Source: Sphingomonas_O antarctica
GTDB taxonomy: Bacteria > Pseudomonadota > Alphaproteobacteria > Sphingomonadales > Sphingomonadaceae
Length of the DNA stretch: 64,000 bases
Reading direction: 5' to 3'
Assembly (NCBI RefSeq): GCF_965137005.1
Contig: NZ_CBCRXM010000004.1
Coordinates: forward strand, 186,001-250,000
Below, in pieces: positions 26,974 to 35,915 of the stretch. Both the position numbers and the translations under genes were made by a program. The notes below the pieces were generated by a model, which had not been told where the DNA came from, did no database searches, and was given only the letters and a program-made list of their open reading frames with translations. How positions within the stretch are numbered: the stretch's first letter is position 1; each line of letters opens with the position of its first letter.

Positions 26974-27831
26974 ATGGGCGAAGCGGCAAGCGACGGTTAC
27001 TGGCAATCGACCGACGGACTGCGGCTGCATTACCGGCTGTACGGTCGCGCCAGTGAGAAAGCGCCGGTGCTGTGCCTGCCCGGGTTGACGCGCAATGCCC
27101 GCGATTATGCCGCGCTGGCGGCGCATCTGGCGCATGACCGCCAGGTCTATGCGATCGATTTTCGCGGGCGGGGCGGCAGCGACTATGCCAAGGACCCGGC
27201 GACCTATATGCCGATGACCTACGCCGCCGATGTCGAGGCGTTGCTGACCGATCGGGAAATCGGCACATTCATCGCGATCGGCACGTCGCTCGGCGGGATC
27301 GTGTCGCTGATCCTCGGCGCGGCCCGGCCCGAACGGCTAGCGGGACTGGTGCTCAACGATGTCGGCCCGGTGATCGACGCGGCGGGGCTCGATCGTATCC
27401 GGTCCTATGTCGGCAAAAGCGCGACATGGCCGACCTGGGTTCATGCGGCGCGCGATATCGGCGGGACGAATGCCGCGTCGTATCCGCAGTTCGAGCTGCC
27501 CGACTGGATCGCGATGGCCAAGCGGGTCTGTCGGCTCAAATCCTCGGGCCGGATCGTGTTCGATTACGACATGGCGATCGCCGAACCGCTGCGCGCGCCG
27601 GGAGGCGAAGCGGGGGTCGATTTGTGGCCGTTGTTCGAGGCGGTCCGCGCGGTGCAGACGCTGTATCTGAGGGGTGCGCTGTCCGATATCCTGTCGGTTG
27701 CAACGCTGGACGAGATGATCCGGCGTGGCGGTGGCGCGGCGGTGACGGTGCCCGGTGTCGGTCATGCGCCGACGCTCGACGAACCCGAGGCGCGTGCAGC
27801 GATCGACGCGCTGATCGCCCGGGCCGCGTGA
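26974..27831 (+). CDS. Alpha/beta hydrolase
   Basis: 285-residue alpha/beta-hydrolase-fold protein. The nucleophile elbow is GTSLGG, the oxyanion region LPGLTRNARDY, an acidic residue follows in LYLRGALSD, and the catalytic His is in VPGVGHAP. Substrate unknown; the fold covers esterases, lyases and haloperoxidase-like enzymes. The ATG at 26974 leaves 18 bp to divergent selO; a much longer frame upstream is antisense to selO and is rejected. Its stop overlaps the glycosyltransferase start (TGATG), so these two are coupled. Confidence 0.87.
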   Translation: MGEAASDGYWQSTDGLRLHYRLYGRASEKAPVLCLPGLTRNARDYAALAAHLAHDRQVYAIDFRGRGGSDYAKDPATYMPMTYAADVEALLTDREIGTFIAIGTSLGGIVSLILGAARPERLAGLVLNDVGPVIDAAGLDRIRSYVGKSATWPTWVHAARDIGGTNAASYPQFELPDWIAMAKRVCRLKSSGRIVFDYDMAIAEPLRAPGGEAGVDLWPLFEAVRAVQTLYLRGALSDILSVATLDEMIRRGGGAAVTVPGVGHAPTLDEPEARAAIDALIARAA

Positions 27832-28829
27832 TGCGGGTGCTGCACGTGTTCGGGGCGGATGTGCCGCCGGGGATCGTCGAGCGTGCCGGGCGCGTCGCCC
27901 GGGGATTGCCGCGCACGTTGCGGCACACGATCGATAATGAGACTTTGCTGCCGATATTCGACGTGCCGGGTGCGACGGGGTTGCGTGAAGCACTGCCGCT
28001 CCACGGCAAGGCGTCGCTGTCGCGTTACACCCGTATCGCAACGATGGTTGCCGATGCGGACCTGATCCTGACCTATGGGCCCGACACTCTGGACGTCATG
28101 GTCGCGCGGCGGATTTTCGGGCGCAAGATGCCGCCGCTGGTCCATCACGAAACGAGCGATGCACGCCGTTCGGGTTACGACCGGCTGGTGCGGTGGCTGG
28201 TGATCCCCGCGGCTGCCACCGTGATCGATAGCGACCTGATCGAGGACGGGGTCGATCTGAAAGCATTCGCGCCGGGCAAGCCGGGTGCGGCGCTGGCGGG
28301 ACTGGAACGCCATCGTGGCGATTTCGTGATCGGGTGCATCAGCCCGCTGCGTTCGGGGCTGGGTCTCGCCGCCTTGGTGCGCGCAGTCGCGGTGATTCCC
28401 AATGCCAAGCTGGCGGTCGTCGGGGGCGGGCCCGATGCCAACGCGTTGGCGGGCGAGGCGCGGCGCGCCGGCCTGGGCAGCCGGCTGGTCTTGCCCGGGC
28501 GTGTGCGCGACACGGCCCGCGCGCTGCGTCAGTTCGATTTGCTGGCGGTGCCATCGGGCGGGATCGACCGGTTCACGCTGATCGAGGCGATGGCGACGGG
28601 TCTGCCCGTCGTCGCGCCCGCGGGAACCGAGCTGCCGGCCGAAAACCCGCGTTACGCCGGTGCCGACGAACTGCGGGACCATTTGCTGCGGCTGGCCGGC
28701 AATCGCGACCTGCGCATGCGGATCGGCGAGGCCAATCGAGCGGCAGCGATTTCGGGGCATGACGCCACGCGGATGATCGCGGCATTTCGGGACATTTATG
28801 CCGCCGCGGCGTTGATCGACATTAGGTAA
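27831..28829 (+). CDS. Glycosyltransferase, GT4-like
   Basis: 332-residue protein with a GT-B C-terminal half: AVVGGGPDANAL, LVLPGRVRDTARAL and the donor-binding GGIDRFTLIEAMATGLPVVAP are characteristic of retaining GT4 enzymes. The N-terminal acceptor half is divergent, without a clear match. It should use a nucleotide-sugar at the cytoplasmic side of the membrane; no other polysaccharide gene is nearby, so the acceptor is unknown. The ATG overlaps the hydrolase stop, which fixes the start. Confidence 0.85.
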   Translation: MRVLHVFGADVPPGIVERAGRVARGLPRTLRHTIDNETLLPIFDVPGATGLREALPLHGKASLSRYTRIATMVADADLILTYGPDTLDVMVARRIFGRKMPPLVHHETSDARRSGYDRLVRWLVIPAAATVIDSDLIEDGVDLKAFAPGKPGAALAGLERHRGDFVIGCISPLRSGLGLAALVRAVAVIPNAKLAVVGGGPDANALAGEARRAGLGSRLVLPGRVRDTARALRQFDLLAVPSGGIDRFTLIEAMATGLPVVAPAGTELPAENPRYAGADELRDHLLRLAGNRDLRMRIGEANRAAAISGHDATRMIAAFRDIYAAAALIDIR

Positions 28830-28875
28830 ACTTCAGCGCCTGCGATAAGGCGAAGCGAGCTTTGGGAGCGACAGT

Positions 28876-30279
28876 TTGTTCAAGGGTTTGAAGCCGATCG
28901 TCTATCAGGGCCGCGAAGTCTGGCCATTGGTCGAGGGCGGCAAAGGGGTGTCGGCAACCAACCATGCGTCGGCCGGCGCATGGGCCGCGGCGGGCGGCAT
29001 CGGCACCGTCAGCGCGGTCAATGCGGACAGTTACGACCCGACCGGCAAGATCGTTCCGCAGGTCTACATCTCGCGCACCAGGGCGGAGCGGCACCAGGAA
29101 TTGATCCACTTCGCCGTCGAAGGCGCGGTGGAACAGGTCAAGCGCGCGCACGACATTTCGGGCGGCAAGGGCGCGATCAACATCAACGTGTTGTGGGAAA
29201 TGGGCGGCGCGCAGACCATTCTCGATCAGGTCCTCGAACGCACCAAAGGGTTGGTCGCGGGGGTCACCTGTGGTGCCGGGATGCCGTATCGCCTGAGCGA
29301 AATAGCGTCGAAGCACGGCGTGTCGTATTTGCCGATCATCAGTTCGGGCCGGGCGTTTCGCGCGCTGTGGAAGCGGGCTTATTCGAAGGCGGCGGACCTG
29401 TTGTCGGCGGTGGTGTATGAAGACCCGTGGCTGGCGGGCGGGCATAATGGCCTGTCCAACGCCGAAGACCCGCTCAAGCCCGAAGATCCCTATCCGCGCG
29501 TCAAGGCGTTGCGTGACGTCATGCGCGAAGGCGGCATTTCCGATGAGACGCCGATCGTGATGGCCGGTGGCGTTTGGCGCCTCGACGAATGGGTTCACTG
29601 GATCGACAATCCCGAACTCGGCCAGATCGCGTTCCAGTTCGGCACCCGGCCGCTGCTGACGACTGAAAGCCCCATCCCGCAAGGCTGGAAGGACCGGCTG
29701 ATGACATTGGAGGAGGGCGACATCCTCCTACACCGCTTCTCACCGACCGGATTTTACTCGAGTGCGGTGCGCACACCGTTTCTGCGCAACCTCGAGGCGC
29801 GGTCGCAGCGGCAGATCGCCTTTTCCAAGGACCAGATCGGCGATCACACGCACCAGCTCGACGTCGGCGTGAAGGGCAAGAATTTCTGGGTGACGCTCGG
29901 CGACCTGCAACATGCCCGCGAGTGGTTTGGCTTGGGTTACACCGATGCGTTAAAAACGCCCGATAACACCTTGGTTTTCGTGACTCCCGAAGAGAAAACC
30001 GTGATCCGCAAGGATCAGGCGGATTGCATGGGTTGCCTGTCGCATTGCGCGTTTTCGGCGTGGAAGGACCATGACGATTGGTCGACCGGCTATCTCGCCG
30101 ACCCGCGCAGCTTTTGTATCCAGAAAACGCTGCAGGACATCGCGCATGGCGGACCGGTCGACGAAAATTTGATGTTCGCCGGGCATTCGGCGTTCCGGTT
30201 CAAGAAGGACCCGTTCTACTCCAATGGCTTCGTCCCCAGCGTGAAGCAGCTGGTCGACCGGATCCTGACCGGCGAATGA
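28876..30279 (+). CDS. FMN-dependent oxidoreductase, nitronate monooxygenase family (YrpB-like)
   Basis: 467-residue TIM-barrel flavoprotein. Family features are the N-terminal GGKGVSATNHASAGAWAAAGGIG, GVTCGAGMPYRL, and the phosphate-binding MAGGVWRLDEWVHW with the downstream QFGTRPLLT. Such enzymes oxidise nitronates or act on other small substrates with FMN. A C-terminal extension has DCMGCLSHCAFS, a cysteine-rich region of unknown role. The TTG at 28876 is supported by a GGGAG ribosome-binding site at 28864-28868. The stop overlaps the next start (ATGA). Confidence 0.86.
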   Translation: MFKGLKPIVYQGREVWPLVEGGKGVSATNHASAGAWAAAGGIGTVSAVNADSYDPTGKIVPQVYISRTRAERHQELIHFAVEGAVEQVKRAHDISGGKGAININVLWEMGGAQTILDQVLERTKGLVAGVTCGAGMPYRLSEIASKHGVSYLPIISSGRAFRALWKRAYSKAADLLSAVVYEDPWLAGGHNGLSNAEDPLKPEDPYPRVKALRDVMREGGISDETPIVMAGGVWRLDEWVHWIDNPELGQIAFQFGTRPLLTTESPIPQGWKDRLMTLEEGDILLHRFSPTGFYSSAVRTPFLRNLEARSQRQIAFSKDQIGDHTHQLDVGVKGKNFWVTLGDLQHAREWFGLGYTDALKTPDNTLVFVTPEEKTVIRKDQADCMGCLSHCAFSAWKDHDDWSTGYLADPRSFCIQKTLQDIAHGGPVDENLMFAGHSAFRFKKDPFYSNGFVPSVKQLVDRILTGE

Positions 30280-30746
30280 TGCGCGCCGTTCTCGTCATGG
30301 CCGCGCTGGCCGTCGCGCTGCCGGCTCAGGCCGCTGAGAAAGCGCCGCCTTATTGGGCATCGATCGTGCCGAACAAGGCGCGGACGCGGACGGGCCCGGG
30401 ACGGAATTTTCCGGGGGCGTGGCTGTATCAGCGCAGCGGGTTGCCGGTGCGCGTGATCGCGACCTATCCCAATTGGCGCAAGATCACCGATCCCGACGGC
30501 GCTACCGGCTGGATCCAGTCGAACATGCTCAGCGATAAACGCACCGCTTTGGTCATCGGCAGCGCGCGCGAAATGCGCGAACACGCCGACGACACGGCGA
30601 AGATCGCCTGGCGGGTTGCACCCGGCGTGGTCGGCGCGGTCAGCGAATGCGACAGCCGCTGGTGCCGGTTCGAGACGGCGGGCAAGGTCGGTTTTGTGCC
30701 GCGCGGCGGGCTGTGGGGGCTGGCACCCGGGGAGCAGCTCCCCTGA
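30276..30746 (+). CDS. Exported SH3-domain protein
   Basis: 156-residue protein with a signal peptide (cleavage near LPAQAA-E) and one or two bacterial SH3-like repeats: ARTRTGPGRNFPGAWLYQ with GWIQSNML, and RWCRFETAGKVGFVPRGGLWG. These domains often bind peptidoglycan or the cell surface. No catalytic domain. The ATG at 30276 (alternatively 30279) overlaps the preceding stop. It is followed by the prepilin peptidase gene after 2 bases, so the three genes are likely transcribed together. Confidence 0.85.
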   Translation: MMRAVLVMAALAVALPAQAAEKAPPYWASIVPNKARTRTGPGRNFPGAWLYQRSGLPVRVIATYPNWRKITDPDGATGWIQSNMLSDKRTALVIGSAREMREHADDTAKIAWRVAPGVVGAVSECDSRWCRFETAGKVGFVPRGGLWGLAPGEQLP

Positions 30747-30748
30747 TC

Positions 30749-31471
30749 GTGCTGCTCGCGGCCGTCGCGGGCGCGATCCTCGGCAGTTTTCTGGCAACTT
30801 TGGTGGTGCGCTGGCCGGCGGGGCGTAGCTTGGGCGGGCGCTCGGCGTGCGACGAGTGCGGCAAGCCGATCGGCGCGTTGAGCCTGATCCCGTTGCTCAG
30901 TTATGCGGTGGCACGTGGCCGGTGCGCGGATTGCAATGCGCCGATCGATCCGGTGCATCCGATCATGGAACTGGCCAGTGCCGTACTGGCGGGTTTCGCG
31001 TTTGCGGTTTTGCCGCTGACCGTGGCGCCGTGGGTTGGGGGGGCGTCTTTGCTGTTGCTGACGCTCGCCTTGCTGGACCTGCGGCATTTCTGGCTGCCCG
31101 ACCGCTTGACGCTGTCGCTGGCGGGGCTCGGGCTGCTGGCGGCGTCGAGCGGCGCGCCGGGTATCGCGGACCGACTCGTTGGGCTGGTGGCGGGGTGGGC
31201 GAGCCTTGTTTTGGTCGCCTTGGCCTATCGCCGGGTGCGTGGGCGTGAGGGACTGGGGGCGGGGGACGGCAAATTGTTCGGTGCGATCGGGGCGTGGACC
31301 GGATGGCAAATTTTGCCGTTCATTCTCCTCGGAGCCAGCGTGCTCGGCCTTGCCGTAGCGGCGGCGATGCTGGTTGCCGGGCGGCGGGTTGCGGCCACGA
31401 CGCGACTGCCGTTCGGGACGTTGCTCGCGGCGGCGGCGTTGCCCGCGATATACTGGACGGCGCTGCACTGA
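30749..31471 (+). CDS. A24-family prepilin peptidase/methyltransferase
   Basis: Membrane aspartic protease that cleaves and N-methylates type IV prepilin-like or pseudopilin leaders. The 240-residue protein has the N-terminal methylase region with two Cys pairs (CDECG and CADC), then multiple hydrophobic helices with the catalytic aspartates in LLDLRHFWLPDRL and GAGDGKLFG. It is bifunctional by motif. The GTG at 30749 is chosen because it starts shortly after the SH3 stop; a CTG just upstream is possible. The secretion or pilus system it serves is not adjacent. Confidence 0.9.
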   Translation: MLLAAVAGAILGSFLATLVVRWPAGRSLGGRSACDECGKPIGALSLIPLLSYAVARGRCADCNAPIDPVHPIMELASAVLAGFAFAVLPLTVAPWVGGASLLLLTLALLDLRHFWLPDRLTLSLAGLGLLAASSGAPGIADRLVGLVAGWASLVLVALAYRRVRGREGLGAGDGKLFGAIGAWTGWQILPFILLGASVLGLAVAAAMLVAGRRVAATTRLPFGTLLAAAALPAIYWTALH

Positions 31472-31501
31472 TCGCGCACTCTCCCGAAAAAGGAGAGCGG
31501 G

Positions 31502-32923
31502 ATGGCTGAAGCAATGGAGGCTGCGCTGGCGCGCCAGCGGGCGGCATTCGAGGCGGACATGCCGGTCAGTGAGGCGGTGCGCCGCGAACGCATCGACCGC
31601 GTGATCGCGCTGATGCGCAAACATGGCGAGGCTTTTGCCGCCGCGTTGAGCGAGGATTTCGGCCATCGCAGCCGGGTCCAGTCGCTGCTCACCGATATCG
31701 TCGCGACGATCCGCTCCGCCAAACATGCCAAAAAGCATCTGTCGGCGTGGATGAAGCCGGAAAAGCGGCCGCTCGACTTTCCGCTCGGCCTGTTGGGCGC
31801 AAAGGCACGCGTCGAATTTCAGCCCAAGGGGGTGATCGGCATTATCGCGCCGTGGAATTTCCCGGTGCAATTGAGCTTCGGCCCACTCATCGGGGCGCTT
31901 GCCGCGGGCAACCGCGCGATGATCAAGACCAGCGAATTCACGCCCGCCGTCGCCGCGCTGACCGAAAGTTCGATCGCCGAATTCTTCGCGCCCGACGAGG
32001 TCGCGGTGTTCAGCGGCGGGCCGGACGTGGGTCAAGCCTTTGCCAAATTGCCGTTCGATCATTTGATCTTCACCGGCGCGACCGGGATCGGCAAACACAT
32101 CCTTCATGCCGCCGCCGACAATCTGACGCCGGTCACGCTCGAACTCGGCGGCAAATCGCCGACGATCATCGGGCGCAGCGCCGATGTGAAGGCCGCGACC
32201 GAACGCGTCGCGATCGGCAAGATGATGAACGCCGGGCAGATCTGCCTCGCGCCCGATTATTTGCTGGTTCCGGAGGAAAAAGAGAGTGAGGTCATCGACG
32301 GGCTGAAGTCCGCGGTCTCGCTGCTTTATCCGAAGCTGTTGGCGAATGACGATTATGCCAGCGTCATCAACGCGCGGCACCGCGACCGGTTGAAGGGCTA
32401 TCTCGACGACGCGAAGGCCAAGGGCGCCGAACTGATCGAGATAAACCCGGCGAACGAGGATTTCGCGGCGACGAACGGCAACAAGCTGCCACTGACGATA
32501 ATCCGCAATCCGACTGACGACATGACGGTGATGCAGGAGGAGATTTTCGGACCGATCCTGCCGGTCAAGACCTACGGCCGCACCGAGGAGGCGGTGGCGT
32601 ATGTCAACGCGCACGATCGGCCGCTCGGGTTGTATTATTTCGGCAGCGATGGCGGGGAGGAGCGGCGGGTGCTCGACCGGACCGTATCGGGCGGCGTCAC
32701 GGTCAACGACGTCCTGTTTCATGTCAGCATGGAGGATTTGCCGTTCGGCGGCGTCGGCCCGTCGGGCATGGGCGCGTACCACGGCCGCGACGGGTTCAGA
32801 ACATTCAGCCACGCGCGCGCAATCTATCGCCAGCCGAAGATCGACGTCGCCAAGCTGGCGGGGTTCAAGCCGCCTTATGGCAAGGCTGCCGACAAGGCGA
32901 TCGCGCGGGAGATGAAGGCGTGA
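31502..32923 (+). CDS. Coniferyl aldehyde dehydrogenase
   Basis: ALDH-family NAD(P)-dependent enzyme that oxidises coniferyl aldehyde to ferulate in lignin-derived aromatic catabolism, by similarity. The 473-residue protein has APWNFPVQLSFGP, LELGGKSPTI (catalytic Glu) and NAGQICLAPDY (nucleophile Cys), and the branch-typical C-terminal RTFSHARAIYRQPKID. It may also oxidise other long or aromatic aldehydes. AAGGAGAG precedes the ATG. The stop overlaps the GTG of the amidase gene (GTGA). Confidence 0.87.
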   Translation: MAEAMEAALARQRAAFEADMPVSEAVRRERIDRVIALMRKHGEAFAAALSEDFGHRSRVQSLLTDIVATIRSAKHAKKHLSAWMKPEKRPLDFPLGLLGAKARVEFQPKGVIGIIAPWNFPVQLSFGPLIGALAAGNRAMIKTSEFTPAVAALTESSIAEFFAPDEVAVFSGGPDVGQAFAKLPFDHLIFTGATGIGKHILHAAADNLTPVTLELGGKSPTIIGRSADVKAATERVAIGKMMNAGQICLAPDYLLVPEEKESEVIDGLKSAVSLLYPKLLANDDYASVINARHRDRLKGYLDDAKAKGAELIEINPANEDFAATNGNKLPLTIIRNPTDDMTVMQEEIFGPILPVKTYGRTEEAVAYVNAHDRPLGLYYFGSDGGEERRVLDRTVSGGVTVNDVLFHVSMEDLPFGGVGPSGMGAYHGRDGFRTFSHARAIYRQPKIDVAKLAGFKPPYGKAADKAIAREMKA

Positions 32924-34302
32924 ATTTGGGCGATATGGACGCGCTGGCGACGGCAGCGGCGGTCAAGTCCGGCGACATCACCGCGCTCGAAGCGGTGGAT
33001 GCCGCGATTGCGCGGGCGGAAGCGCTCGACCCCAAGCTCGGCTTCATGGTCACGCCCGATTACGACCGCGCGCGCGAACTGGCGGGCAAGGCGGATCGAA
33101 ATGCGCCGTTTGCCGGCGTGCCGTTTCTGATCAAGGATCTGGACGATTATCGCGGACTGCCGACGCGGAAGGGATCGCGGCATACGGCTGGTTTTCCGCC
33201 CGCCGAGAGCCAGACGGCGTTCGTCGATGTGCTCCTCGCCGCCGGGCTGATCCCGCTGGGCAAGAGCTCCACGCCGGAACATGGCTTTTTGCCGACGACC
33301 GAACCGACCGGTTTCGAACCGACGCGAAATCCGTGGGATACGGCGCGTTCTTCGGGCGGTTCGTCAGGTGGTGCGGCCTCCGCGACTGCGGCGCATGTCG
33401 TGCCATTCGCGCATGCCAGCGATGGCGGCGGATCGATCCGCATCCCCGCATCGTGTTGCGGGCTGTTCGGACTGAAGCCATCGCGCAATCGCACCGTCGC
33501 GACGACGCCGGGCGCATTCAGCATCGACCTGTCCGTCCAGCTCTGCGTGTCACGCAGCGTGCGCGATAGCGCGGCCTTGCTCGCGGCGGTCGAGGGCAAC
33601 GCCTTGCCGCGCATCGGCCATGTCACTGGCCCCGCGACGCGCCGGTTGCGCATCGGCATGGTCCTGCCCGGTGTCGGCGGGCAGCAACCCGATGCGGATG
33701 TGGCGGCGACGGTCGCTGCGATGGCGGACACCTTGCGTAAACTCGGTCACCAAGTGGTCGACACGCAATGGCCCGACGCCTTTCGCGCGATCGGTGAGCA
33801 TTTCCTGACGATCTGGTCGGCAGGGGCGTCAAAACTCCTTGCCGACGCCAGTGAGACATTGGGACGGCCGGTCGGGCTCGACGATTATGAACCGTTCAGC
33901 CTGGCGATGGCGGCGGCGGTGAACGGGGCACCCCCGGGTGCGCTCGAGGCCGCGACCAAGGCGCTGTCCGGCCTCGGCGGCGCGCATGATGCGTGGTTCG
34001 CCGATCAGGATCTGATCATGTCGCCGGTGCTCGGCAGCCCGCCAGTGCCGCTGGGCTTTGTCTCGGGCACCGTACCGATCGACGCGATGACCGAGCGCCT
34101 CAACGCCTATGTCGGTTGGACGCAGCCGTTCAACGTCACCGGCGGCCCGGCGATGAGCGTGCCCGGCGGTTTGCCCGGCGGGTTGCCGGTGGGGGTGCAA
34201 TTCGGCGCGAAGATCGGCGATGAGCGGACGTTGCTGGAACTGGCCTATGAGTTGGAACAAGCGCTGCCGTGGGCCAATCTGCGCCCGCCGGTCAGTGCCT
34301 AG
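32920..34302 (+). CDS. Amidase-signature family amidase
   Basis: 460-residue hydrolase of the amidase signature family, which uses a Ser-cisSer-Lys triad. Lys is in FLIKDLDDY, the Ser-rich loop is SGGSSGGAASA, and the nucleophile Ser lies in DGGGSIRIPASCCGLFGLKPS. Substrate is unknown; such enzymes act on aliphatic and aromatic amides. GatA is unlikely because no gatC/gatB is nearby. The GTG at 32920 overlaps the aldehyde dehydrogenase stop. It ends tail-to-tail with argC, sharing CTAG at 34299-34302. Confidence 0.9.
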   Translation: MNLGDMDALATAAAVKSGDITALEAVDAAIARAEALDPKLGFMVTPDYDRARELAGKADRNAPFAGVPFLIKDLDDYRGLPTRKGSRHTAGFPPAESQTAFVDVLLAAGLIPLGKSSTPEHGFLPTTEPTGFEPTRNPWDTARSSGGSSGGAASATAAHVVPFAHASDGGGSIRIPASCCGLFGLKPSRNRTVATTPGAFSIDLSVQLCVSRSVRDSAALLAAVEGNALPRIGHVTGPATRRLRIGMVLPGVGGQQPDADVAATVAAMADTLRKLGHQVVDTQWPDAFRAIGEHFLTIWSAGASKLLADASETLGRPVGLDDYEPFSLAMAAAVNGAPPGALEAATKALSGLGGAHDAWFADQDLIMSPVLGSPPVPLGFVSGTVPIDAMTERLNAYVGWTQPFNVTGGPAMSVPGGLPGGLPVGVQFGAKIGDERTLLELAYELEQALPWANLRPPVSA

Positions 34303-35213
34303 AGCCGCAGTCCCGCGGTTTCGGGCAGGCCGCACATCAGATTGAGGCTCTGGACCGCAGCCCCGCTGGCGCCCTTGCCAAGGTTGTCGAGCACCGCGAT
34401 CAGGCGCGCCTGCATTTCACCCGCGTCCGCGCAGACGTAAAGATCGAGACCGTCCCACGGCGCGGCGCCTTCGTTGAGCAGCAGTTCGCCAGGCTGGTCG
34501 TCGCGGACCGTGACGATCGAGCTACCCGGATAAGCGGCGAATAGCGCATCGAGGATCGCCCTGCGCGAAGGCTTTGCGGGCAAAGCCGCGAGGTGGAGCG
34601 GCACCTCGACGATCATCCCGCGAAAGGCGCGCGTCACCGCGGGCGCGAAAATCGGCGCGTGGGCCAGCCCCGCATGCACCTGCATCTCTGGGATGTGTTT
34701 ATGATCGAGGTTTAGCCCGTATGTGCGGTGCGCCAGCGCGGGTTCGGCGCCGATACGCTCGATCAACGCCTTTCCGCCCCCCGAATAGCCCGACACGGCA
34801 TTGACAGCGAGCGGCCAGTCCTGCGGGATCAGTCCTGCGCGAACCAGGGGCGCAATCAGCGCGAGAAACCCCGTCGGATAACAGCCCGGATTGGTCACGC
34901 GCTGCGCAGTTGCGACGTCGAACCCAAGTTCGGGAAAGCCGTAAGTCCAGCCGTCCGCCACGCGATAGGCGCTCGATGCGTCGATCACGCGGGTGTGGGC
35001 GCTTTCGATGAGTGCCACCGCTTCGCGCGCGGCGTCGTCGGGCAGGCACAAGATGGCGACATCCACCTGGTTCAGCGCCTCACGCCGGGCGCCGATATCC
35101 TTGCGATGGACGTCATCGAGGATCAACAGCTCGAACTCGGGGCGTTCGGCCAGCCGCGCCTCGATCTCCAGCCCGGTGGTTCCCGACGCGCCGTCGATGA
35201 ACACGCGCGTCAT
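34299..35213 (-). CDS. argC: N-acetyl-gamma-glutamyl-phosphate reductase, short type
   Basis: NADPH-dependent enzyme of arginine biosynthesis that reduces N-acetylglutamyl phosphate to the semialdehyde. The 304-residue protein is the shorter type 2 form. DGASGTTGLEIEARL is the nucleotide-binding loop, NPGCYPTG carries the catalytic Cys and SGYSGGGK the following conserved loop. The ATG at 35213 overlaps the stop of the SH3 gene (ATGA). It is the last gene of a leftward group with leucyl aminopeptidase, MarR and the SH3 protein. Confidence 0.94.
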   Translation of the reverse strand: MTRVFIDGASGTTGLEIEARLAERPEFELLILDDVHRKDIGARREALNQVDVAILCLPDDAAREAVALIESAHTRVIDASSAYRVADGWTYGFPELGFDVATAQRVTNPGCYPTGFLALIAPLVRAGLIPQDWPLAVNAVSGYSGGGKALIERIGAEPALAHRTYGLNLDHKHIPEMQVHAGLAHAPIFAPAVTRAFRGMIVEVPLHLAALPAKPSRRAILDALFAAYPGSSIVTVRDDQPGELLLNEGAAPWDGLDLYVCADAGEMQARLIAVLDNLGKGASGAAVQSLNLMCGLPETAGLRL

Positions 35214-35569
35214 GACTGGCTGAGGGCGGTCATCACGACATAGCCGGGCGTGCCGTCCTCGGTCTTTCCCCATGCATAACCGCCGCTGATGTCGAGGACG
35301 CAAAAAACATCGCCCGCCGCAAGCTGCGCACGTTGCTCGGCATCTTCACCCGATTCGGCACGAACGATGGCTGCGGCCTTCGTCCGATACGCCAGAGCGC
35401 GGGCGTAATGTGGCGCAAACACCTCGTGCGCGAGTTCGAGGTCGGCAATATCGCCGCGAACCGCATGCGTCGTCGGGTCGAGTTTGACCGACGGGCCGCT
35501 GAGCCTCAGCCGTTCACGCGGCGATGCGCTGCCCGCGATCGACGGCGATGAGGCGTCCGAATTGTTCAA
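35210..35569 (-). CDS. Standalone SH3-like domain resembling the N-terminus of NlpC/P60 proteins
   Basis: 119-residue protein whose sequence (LDPTTHAVRGDIADLELAHEVFAPHYA, then VFCVLDISGGYAWGKTEDGTPGYV) resembles the N-terminal half of sphingomonad NlpC/P60 cell-wall hydrolases. The catalytic NlpC/P60 domain does not follow: the frame stops and argC begins. No signal peptide is visible. The TTG start is supported by GGAGGGGG at 35579-35586 (minus strand) with 9-base spacing, though it overlaps the MarR gene by 56 bases. It could be a domain remnant or a binding module. Confidence 0.65.
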   Translation of the reverse strand: MNNSDASSPSIAGSASPRERLRLSGPSVKLDPTTHAVRGDIADLELAHEVFAPHYARALAYRTKAAAIVRAESGEDAEQRAQLAAGDVFCVLDISGGYAWGKTEDGTPGYVVMTALSQS

Positions 35570-35852
35570 GAAACTTCGCCCCCTCCGTCGTCAACAACAC
35601 GAAAATATTGCGACGATCGCTTTCGTCGCGCTGGCGGCGCAGATAGCCCAGAGCACCCAGCCGGTTCAAGGCGCGCGTCACCACGGGCTTAGACACCCCC
35701 AATCCGCGCGCCAGACCGCGCACCGTATGCGGGCCGTTGGTGAGGTGAACGAGGAGCAGCAACGCCATCTGGCGGTTGGTCAGATCGGGTTCGCCAGAGC
35801 GCACGTAATCCACCAATGTCTGCATCCAGGTGGTCAATGGAAACTGCGCCAC
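35514..35852 (-). CDS. MarR-family winged-helix transcription regulator
   Basis: 112-residue DNA-binding protein. The winged-helix core is HTVRGLARGLGVSKPVVTRALNRLGALGYLRRQRDESDRRNIFVLLT, with the recognition helix at SKPVVTRAL and the wing at DESDRRN. It is shorter than classic MarR proteins (about 140). The target is unknown; the neighbouring pepA-argC genes are candidates. A GTTAAC sequence lies at about 35873 in the 63-bp gap to the aminopeptidase gene. It overlaps the SH3 gene downstream. Confidence 0.87.
   Translation of the reverse strand: MAQFPLTTWMQTLVDYVRSGEPDLTNRQMALLLLVHLTNGPHTVRGLARGLGVSKPVVTRALNRLGALGYLRRQRDESDRRNIFVLLTTEGAKFLEQFGRLIAVDRGQRIAA
35579..35586 (-). promoter_or_regulatory. 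Strong ribosome-binding site supporting a TTG start
   Basis: The minus strand reads GGAGGGGG here, nine bases before the TTG at 35569. It lies inside the end of the MarR gene and is the main reason for choosing this start for the SH3 protein. Confidence 0.6.
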
Positions 35853-35915
35853 GCCTGCTTCTCCTCGTCCTTGTTAACGAAGCAGACAGGGATCGGTTGC
35901 GGAGCGAAACGAGCC

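Noticed and set aside
27426..27830. Extension of the glycosyltransferase frame upstream of 27831
   Set aside because: It lies over the hydrolase gene in another frame; the ATG at 27831 overlaps its stop and begins GT-like sequence.
25807..27831. A fused 674-codon + frame starting in selO
   Set aside because: Only the part after 26974 has alpha/beta hydrolase motifs; the earlier part is antisense to selO.
30464..32812. Long antisense frame of 782 codons across the SH3, prepilin peptidase and aldehyde dehydrogenase genes
   Set aside because: It runs opposite three clearly recognisable genes, has low-complexity Arg/Gln/Asp content typical of high-GC shadow frames and no domain.
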